A DNA stretch of 19,468 nucleotides from DATHGT01 sp035317605 (GTDB lineage Bacteria > Methylomirabilota > Methylomirabilia > Rokubacteriales > CSP1-6). Within the stretch, counting starts at the first letter, position 1. Each line of letters opens with the position of its first letter. The position numbers and the translations under genes are program-made. The stretch spans positions 1 to 19,468 of the forward strand of contig DATHGT010000269.1 of the NCBI GenBank assembly GCA_035317605.1, read 5' to 3'. This document shows positions 15,725 to 19,468 of the stretch, piece after piece. The notes below the pieces were generated by a model. That model had not been told where the DNA came from. It worked only from the letters and a program-made list of their open reading frames with translations, and ran no database searches.

Positions 15725-15743
15725 CGCCGGCGAGACGCCGGCG
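15725..15743. terminator. GC-rich hairpin between convergent genes
   Basis: CGCCGGCG (15725-15732), loop AGA, CGCCGGCG (15736-15743): a perfect 8-bp stem with a 3-base loop. It sits in the 28-base gap between the ABC exporter stop and the nucleotidyltransferase stop on the other strand. There is no T-tract, so it may slow or end transcription from either side without being a classical intrinsic terminator. Confidence 0.5.
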
Positions 15744-15746
15744 CAG

Positions 15747-16916
15747 TCAGTGGTGGCGATGCCGAAATGCCCCGCCGGCGAGCCGGATGAGACGCATCGG
15801 ATAGTGAAGGAATGATAGGGCGCGCGGCAACGGCCGCTGCTCCAAGTCCTCGACCGTGACGGTGGTCAAGGCCAGCCAACAGTATCGGAGACGCTGACGC
15901 CACTGTTCATGTACGCGCAGGTGGAACCGCGCCTGCTCCAGCAGGCCCGGCAGGCCACTGCGGTTGCGGAACAGCGCCATCCGGACCTCGCTCACTAGCA
16001 GAAGGATCGCGGCGTCGGTTTCCGCGTAGCGCCGTACCGCTTCCGGCATTGGGGCTCCGAGCAGGTCGTTGGCCAATCGCAGCCCCAGTGCCAGCATCCG
16101 CTCGCTCCCCGTTCGCCGGGCCTCCGAGACGATCCGCGGCCAGTCGAGATCGGGCCGGGCCTGGACGAGCTCGCCGATGTCGCAGATCCAGGCCAGGCGC
16201 CCCCAGATGTGCTTGGCCCCGTGCTCGCAGAGGCTCGGGAGCAACACTTCGGGAGGCAGCGTGTGCACGGTTGTCCCAGTCAGAACCACGGGCGACAGGC
16301 GTTCCCAGAACCGCTCCGGCTCGGGCGACCGCGAGACATAGCGTGGCGAGATCTCCCAGTGCAGCTCGACCACGATCCCGTCCGGCCGATCGAGCACATA
16401 TGCGTGCTGGGATTCCACGAGGGCCCGCTCCTCCGCCTTCCTGAGCCGACTGACGGGCCGATATCCCTCGGCCACGAGGACGTCCTTGGCGCGCAGGACG
16501 TCGTCCTTCTTCACCAGAATGTCGAGATCGAGAAATTCGCGAAGTCCCAGCCGCCCGTAGGCCATCACGGCCAGCGTCGGTCCCTTGTACGGGATGGCCG
16601 CGATGCCCTCCGCCGCGAAGCGTTTGAGGATGGCGCCAAGGTGAAGCGACAAGTACAAGTTGCGGCGCTGGGTTTGCTCGAACCCGAGCCTCAACCGCTC
16701 GCCGACAACCTGCGGCACGAGGGAGGGTGGCGCTTCCAGGAGATGCCGGTGGACCAGCGGCAGGACGCCATGCCATCGGCCGACGGTCAGAATGTATTCC
16801 CAATCGAGGGGCCGTTCGAGCAGGCCCTGGAGGCGAGCGGTTGTTACCGCATCCATCCGGGTCCGCGCGCATGCGAGGAGCAGGTCCTCTTCGGGACGAA
16901 AAGGCGAACCCGACAT
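15747..16916 (-). CDS. PF14907-type nucleotidyltransferase family protein (RiPP-associated)
   Basis: A 389-residue protein of the uncharacterised nucleotidyltransferase family NTP_transf_5. The family core is IPYKGPTLAVMAYG then REFLDLDILV (about 108-135), with KGP (111-113) and the metal-binding pair Asp130 and Asp132. VELHWEIS follows near 183-190, and an all-helical C-terminal half contains LCEHGAKHIWGRLAWICDIGEL. Such proteins are frequent in lasso peptide and other RiPP loci, where nucleotidyl or related transfer to the peptide is suspected. The start at 16916 is preferred over ATG 16976 because the 20 extra codons are AT-richer and unlike the rest of the gene, and they would cover the divergent promoter; neither start has a good Shine-Dalgarno. 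It is divergent from the PqqD-like gene. Confidence 0.87.
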   Translation of the reverse strand: MSGSPFRPEEDLLLACARTRMDAVTTARLQGLLERPLDWEYILTVGRWHGVLPLVHRHLLEAPPSLVPQVVGERLRLGFEQTQRRNLYLSLHLGAILKRFAAEGIAAIPYKGPTLAVMAYGRLGLREFLDLDILVKKDDVLRAKDVLVAEGYRPVSRLRKAEERALVESQHAYVLDRPDGIVVELHWEISPRYVSRSPEPERFWERLSPVVLTGTTVHTLPPEVLLPSLCEHGAKHIWGRLAWICDIGELVQARPDLDWPRIVSEARRTGSERMLALGLRLANDLLGAPMPEAVRRYAETDAAILLLVSEVRMALFRNRSGLPGLLEQARFHLRVHEQWRQRLRYCWLALTTVTVEDLEQRPLPRALSFLHYPMRLIRLAGGAFRHRHH

Positions 16917-16969
16917 TCCCGGAGCGGTGACGCTGGTACTAAACTGCTGGCGAAGGCAAGAGTTTCTGC

Positions 16970-17000
16970 TTGACATGCGTCGGCGTCGATCCTGTAGTAT
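16970..17000 (+). promoter_or_regulatory. Promoter candidate of the PqqD/precursor unit (19-bp spacer)
   Basis: A perfect -35 TTGACA (16970-16975) and a -10-like TAGTAT (16995-17000) are separated by 19 bases, longer than the usual 17. Spacers of this length are typical of MerR-type activated promoters, but no regulator is seen here. The start point is expected near 17007, about 14 bases before the ATG at 17021. The region is AT-richer than its surroundings, as expected for a promoter. Confidence 0.5.
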
Positions 17001-17020
17001 CTTGCGGTGCGAGATAGTGA

Positions 17021-17296
17021 ATGAGCAAGACGTTTGTCGCCACCGCGGGCCTGGAAATGACGGCGCTTGAAGAAGGCGCGATACTTTTCCATCCGAAGAG
17101 TGGTAAATTCGTTATGCTGAATCGCTCGGCGGCGCTCGTCTGGGCGGAGCTCGCGACGCCCAAGACCGAGGAGGAGTTGGCCCAGAAGCTGACCGCCAGC
17201 TTTGCGGATGTTGCACCGGACACGGTCCAACACGATGTCCAGAATGTGCTTGAGCGATTGCGTGAACTGGAGATCGTGTCAGCGCAGGACAGTTAA
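17021..17296 (+). CDS. PqqD-like RiPP recognition element protein
   Basis: A 91-residue stand-alone PqqD-family protein, the winged-helix RiPP recognition element that binds a precursor leader and brings it to the modifying enzyme. The family pattern is clear: MTALEEGAILFHPKSGKF (about 13-30) forms the three-strand sheet, VMLNRSAALVWAEL (31-44) is the characteristic N-x-S/T-A-x-x-x-W motif, and EEELAQKLTASF with DTVQHDVQNVLERLRELEIV supplies the C-terminal helices. Length and layout match free-standing PqqD or lasso B1 proteins. The ATG at 17021 has only a weak upstream purine stretch. The precursor gene starts 27 bases after its stop on the same strand, so the two are almost certainly co-transcribed. 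Confidence 0.92.
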   Translation: MSKTFVATAGLEMTALEEGAILFHPKSGKFVMLNRSAALVWAELATPKTEEELAQKLTASFADVAPDTVQHDVQNVLERLRELEIVSAQDS

Positions 17297-17323
17297 CCAC
17301 AACCAAGCGACGGAGGGGACGAC

Positions 17324-17467
17324 ATGGACCAGATGCAGAAGCCTTACGAGCAGCCGACGGTCACGGTGCTGGACGAAGACGAGCTGCTCAAGGTGTTCCA
17401 GCTGACGGCAGCGGAGATCAGCGTCGCATCCTGCTGGTGGGGCGCCTGCCCGGCCGGCTGTCCGTAA
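17324..17467 (+). CDS. Putative RiPP precursor peptide, 47 residues, Cys/Trp-rich core
   Basis: A 47-residue reading frame with a very strong Shine-Dalgarno (GGAGGGG, 17312-17318) 5 bases before the ATG. It is directly after the PqqD-like gene and directly before a strong hairpin. The N-terminal part is acidic and leader-like. It holds PYEQPTV (7-13), which matches the YxxPx(L/V) motif bound by PqqD/B1 recognition proteins in lasso systems, then an acidic amphipathic stretch LDEDELLKVFQLTAAEI (16-32). The C-terminus ends SVASCWWGACPAGCP, with Cys37, Cys42 and Cys46, two adjacent Trp and two Gly. The probable core is CWWGACPAGCP, possibly with a few residues before it. There is no double-Gly cleavage site. 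A lasso macrolactam is unlikely because the core has no Asp or Glu. That this is a precursor is inference from context and composition; I do not recognise the class. Confidence 0.85.
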   Translation: MDQMQKPYEQPTVTVLDEDELLKVFQLTAAEISVASCWWGACPAGCP

Positions 17468-17495
17468 CTGGCCGATCGCCGTCGTTTCGCAACGC

Positions 17496-17534
17496 CACGG
17501 CCCCAGCGTCCGGTTCACGGACGCTGGGGCCGTG
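17496..17534 (+). terminator. Perfect 17-bp hairpin after the precursor gene (attenuator or terminator)
   Basis: Bases 17496-17512 pair perfectly with 17518-17534 around the 5-base loop GTTCA. The stem is very GC-rich. It begins 29 bases after the precursor stop codon. There is no run of T directly after it, so it may act as a partial terminator or as a 3' stabiliser of the precursor message. Either role would give far more precursor than modifying enzyme, the usual need of RiPP loci. Confidence 0.75.
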
Positions 17535-17536
17535 TG

Positions 17537-17566
17537 TTGAACGCCGCTTTTCAATAGCCCTGTAAT
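17537..17566 (+). promoter_or_regulatory. Possible internal promoter for the DUF455 gene
   Basis: TTGAAC (17537-17542) and TGTAAT (17561-17566, 5/6 match) are separated by 18 bases, immediately after the hairpin. The start point would be near 17573, giving a leader of about 38 bases to the ATG at 17611. This would make translation from the upstream ATG at 17572 impossible on this transcript. The -35 is only a partial match. Confidence 0.4.
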
Positions 17567-17610
17567 CCGGGATGAAGCTGTTGTTGGCCATGCCGAGCGC
17601 GAGGAGAACG

Positions 17611-18426
17611 ATGGGAGCCGGTACACAGTATCCCACCAAGGTTGTGCGCGGAGTCACGCTTCGGGCGGACCCCGCTCGCGAGTCGTGCTTCACGGTCGTG
17701 CACGACGCCGCAGATCTGGCCGACTTCGCCGACATGTCGCCGGTGGCCCGGCGGCAGCGTCTCCACAAGCACGTGCACAACGAGATGCAGAGCTTGGAGA
17801 TGGCGGCGCAATCCCTGGCGGATTTCCCCGATGCGCCGTGGGACGTTCGCATGGGGATCGCCCGCCAGTGCTGGGACGAGACTCGCCACTCCCGAGTCCT
17901 CTATCGTCGCTTGCAGGAGGTCGGGGGCTACAAGGGCGAGTTCCCGGTCATGAACTACGAGTGGAGCGTCACCTGCATGATGGATTCGCTCTCCGCCCGG
18001 CTCGCCATCCAGAACCGGACGTTCGAGGGCGGTGAGATCGATCTCCTGCGCCACCTGGTGGGGGTCTGGCGGGAAGCGGGCGACGACGCGACGGCGGAAC
18101 TGCTCGACGGGATCCTCGCCGACGAGATCCAGCATGTCCGCCTGGCCAACCAGTGGTTCAAGCAGATGTCCCGGCAGGATCCCACCGTGCTGTTGAAGCT
18201 CGCCTCCGCGGTGAGCTTTCTCAAGCGCGTGACCCAAGCGTTCCAGCCGGCCGCGGGCGAAGTGAACGCGGCCGGAGTCGACCTCACGGGATTTGAGCAC
18301 GTCGAGATGCTCTCGAACGTGGAGGACCGTCTTCGGGCGGGATTCACCGAGCGGGAGATCGAGCAGATCCAGCTTCAGGAGAGCCAGATCCGCGCCAACG
18401 CCGCGGAAAAGACGAGGACAGCGTAG
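17611..18426 (+). CDS. DUF455 ferritin-like diiron protein, candidate RiPP-modifying oxygenase
   Basis: A 271-residue all-helical protein of the ferritin-like DUF455 family. Candidate carboxylate-bridged diiron ligands are Glu58 or Glu63 in VHNEMQSLEMA, Glu90 and His93 in CWDETRHSRVLYRRL, Glu139 in NRTFEGGE, and Glu172 and His175 in ADEIQHVRLANQWF. The two ExxH motifs in separate helices are the hallmark of this fold. GGYKGEFPVMNYEW (105-118) is typical of the family. The ATG at 17611 is chosen for the GAGGAG at 17601-17606; ATGs at 17572 and 17590 are in frame without such a signal. It lies between a precursor peptide and an HprK-like kinase, so an oxidative reaction on Cys or Trp side chains is a reasonable hypothesis. 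A general redox role cannot be excluded. Confidence 0.85.
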   Translation: MGAGTQYPTKVVRGVTLRADPARESCFTVVHDAADLADFADMSPVARRQRLHKHVHNEMQSLEMAAQSLADFPDAPWDVRMGIARQCWDETRHSRVLYRRLQEVGGYKGEFPVMNYEWSVTCMMDSLSARLAIQNRTFEGGEIDLLRHLVGVWREAGDDATAELLDGILADEIQHVRLANQWFKQMSRQDPTVLLKLASAVSFLKRVTQAFQPAAGEVNAAGVDLTGFEHVEMLSNVEDRLRAGFTEREIEQIQLQESQIRANAAEKTRTA

Positions 18427-18443
18427 TTTCAGCGACGAGTCCG

Positions 18444-19468
18444 ATGTCAACGGTCTCCGCGACGTTAGACGGCTGGAACCTCACCTCAGCCGAGATCCTC
18501 GATGAAGCCACGTGGCTCCCGCATTCCCCGGTCTCGGCGTGGTTTCGCATCGCCGACGGGACCCTGGAGTTGATCTCCGACTACCCACCCCTGCTCGAGG
18601 AGATCGAGACGATTTACGGCGACTGCGGCATCTGCGGCCCGCTGGCCGAGGGCTACGACGTCCGCTGCACCGCGACCGCGGTACCCGGCCTCCCGCTCCT
18701 CGCTCTGACCTTCGAGGGATCGCGACTGCCGGATCTGGTCGATTCAGCCAGTAGCCCGTACCGGTTCCGGCGGCGCCCTGACTACGTGGAGGCCACGGGT
18801 CCCTTGCCGGGCTGGCGGGCGCTGGTGACGGCGGAGTGCGATGGCCGTCTGTTCCTCACGGCTGACCGACAGCGGGCACTGGTCAACCTCGACGAGGCGC
18901 CGCGCGAGGCCGTGGTCGACTGGATCGTGTCCGTTGTCCAGAGCGTGCAGGCCGGCGTCCTGTTCATCCACGCGGCGACCGTGGGGATCGGCGGATCGGG
19001 TGCGCTGATCATCGCGCCCAGTGGGGGTGGGAAGTCGACGACGGCCTTGGCCGTGGCGCGACGGAAGCACGCGTTCCTGGGCGACGATGTCGCCGCCGTG
19101 CGTCTGGCCACCCGCGAGGTGGTCCCGTTCCCGAAAGCGGCCGGGCTGCGGGACGGTTCCCTCGCCCGCTCGCTGGAGAGCGAGGTCCAGGCGTGTCGGC
19201 ATGTCCACGCCACGAACGGAAACGGTCTCGAGCGTATTCTGGTCCGCGTGAGCGATCTGTTTCCCTGGTCGATGAGTGGACCGCTGCCCCTGAAGTTCGC
19301 GTTCGTGCTCGACGCGCTGGGAGAGCGCGCCGAGATCACCGAGTTGCGGCCGGGACTCGAGGAGCGCGCCCGGCTCTTGTGTGTAGCGACGGAGGCGTCG
19401 GCGGCCTGGGCGGTCTCTCCGGGCCGCGATCTCATGCTGTTTCTCTCGGTGATACGTCTCCTGTCCGG
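18444..19468 (+). CDS. HprK-like Ser kinase family protein, 3' end off the right edge
   Basis: The first 341 residues of a protein related to the C-terminal kinase domain of HPr kinase, as found in lasso and other PqqD-linked peptide loci. The P-loop IIAPSGGGKSTTALA (189-203) is preceded by LFIHAATVGIG (173-183), the HprK-like histidine strand. LGDDVAAV (212-219) holds the acidic pair Asp214-Asp215 expected for catalysis or Mg binding, then PFPKAAGLRDGSL. The N-terminal 160 residues are divergent, with Cys61 and Cys64 in a CGIC motif. The ATG at 18444 follows the DUF455 stop by 17 bases, so the two are co-transcribed; the ribosome site is weak. In paeninodin-type loci such kinases phosphorylate a Ser of the peptide. 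Here Ser33 and Ser36 of the precursor are the only serines. Phosphorylation of either is conjecture. Confidence 0.85.
   Translation, partial: MSTVSATLDGWNLTSAEILDEATWLPHSPVSAWFRIADGTLELISDYPPLLEEIETIYGDCGICGPLAEGYDVRCTATAVPGLPLLALTFEGSRLPDLVDSASSPYRFRRRPDYVEATGPLPGWRALVTAECDGRLFLTADRQRALVNLDEAPREAVVDWIVSVVQSVQAGVLFIHAATVGIGGSGALIIAPSGGGKSTTALAVARRKHAFLGDDVAAVRLATREVVPFPKAAGLRDGSLARSLESEVQACRHVHATNGNGLERILVRVSDLFPWSMSGPLPLKFAFVLDALGERAEITELRPGLEERARLLCVATEASAAWAVSPGRDLMLFLSVIRLLS

Noticed and set aside
16917..16976. Upstream ATG of the nucleotidyltransferase
   Set aside because: The 20 added codons are AT-richer and Ser/Gln-rich, unlike the gene, and overlap the divergent TTGACA box. It remains possible.
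17324..17467. Reading the precursor as a lasso peptide
   Set aside because: The YxxP leader, PqqD protein and HprK-like kinase fit, but the core has no Asp or Glu at ring positions 7-9 and no cyclase or protease gene is visible.
1..19468. CRISPR arrays, tRNA or rRNA genes, insertion sequences or integrases
   Set aside because: No spaced repeats, cloverleaf-like sequences, rRNA-like stretches or transposase/integrase motifs were found on reading both strands.

Overview
This is a GC-rich chromosomal window from a bacterium with a cell envelope and periplasm. Clues are a Tat-type multicopper oxidase, FG-GAP/ASPIC proteins, an alpha-alpha-toroid protein with a CxxCH motif, and a MsbA/PglK-like exporter. 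The gene mix recalls uncultivated GC-rich soil or sediment phyla such as Acidobacteria, Rokubacteria or NC10. The sequence alone does not settle the phylum. I see no rRNA, tRNA, CRISPR array or insertion sequence.

Left part (1-7.2 kb): envelope and secreted proteins. A minus-strand pair encodes a multicopper oxidase and a PAF-acetylhydrolase-like lipase/esterase that is cut by the left edge. Divergent from the pair, behind a good sigma70-type promoter with two palindromic octamers at its start point, lies a 1061-residue fusion of an ArsP-type permease with an FG-GAP/VCBS propeller and a C-terminal ASPIC/UnbV domain. Convergent to it is a secreted toroid protein with CxxCH and leucine-rich repeats. 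The stop codon of a GT-B-like glycosyltransferase overlaps the start of that toroid gene.

Middle (8.5-13.9 kb): a plus-strand run that looks like surface-glycan or natural-product tailoring. It holds a 2-oxoglutarate/Fe(II) dioxygenase-like protein, a BioF2/CelD-like GNAT, an SGNH hydrolase, a SAM methyltransferase and a GT8-like glycosyltransferase. Two of its junctions are 4-base stop/start overlaps (GTGA, TTGA). The GT-B-like gene is transcribed divergently from this run.

Right part (13.9 kb to the edge): the most interesting region, a probable RiPP (ribosomally made, modified peptide) locus. It has an ABC exporter, a PF14907-type nucleotidyltransferase on the minus strand, a PqqD-like recognition protein, and a 47-residue precursor peptide. 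The precursor has a YxxPxV leader motif and a Cys/Trp-rich tail CWWGACPAGCP. After it come a perfect 17-bp hairpin, a DUF455 ferritin-like diiron enzyme and an HprK-like kinase cut by the right edge. No lasso cyclase, radical SAM, YcaO, LanM or DUF692 enzyme is visible, so the diiron protein is the leading candidate for the main modifying enzyme. The inferred model is that PqqD binds the leader, the diiron enzyme oxidises the Cys/Trp core, the kinase and nucleotidyltransferase decorate it, and the ABC protein exports it.
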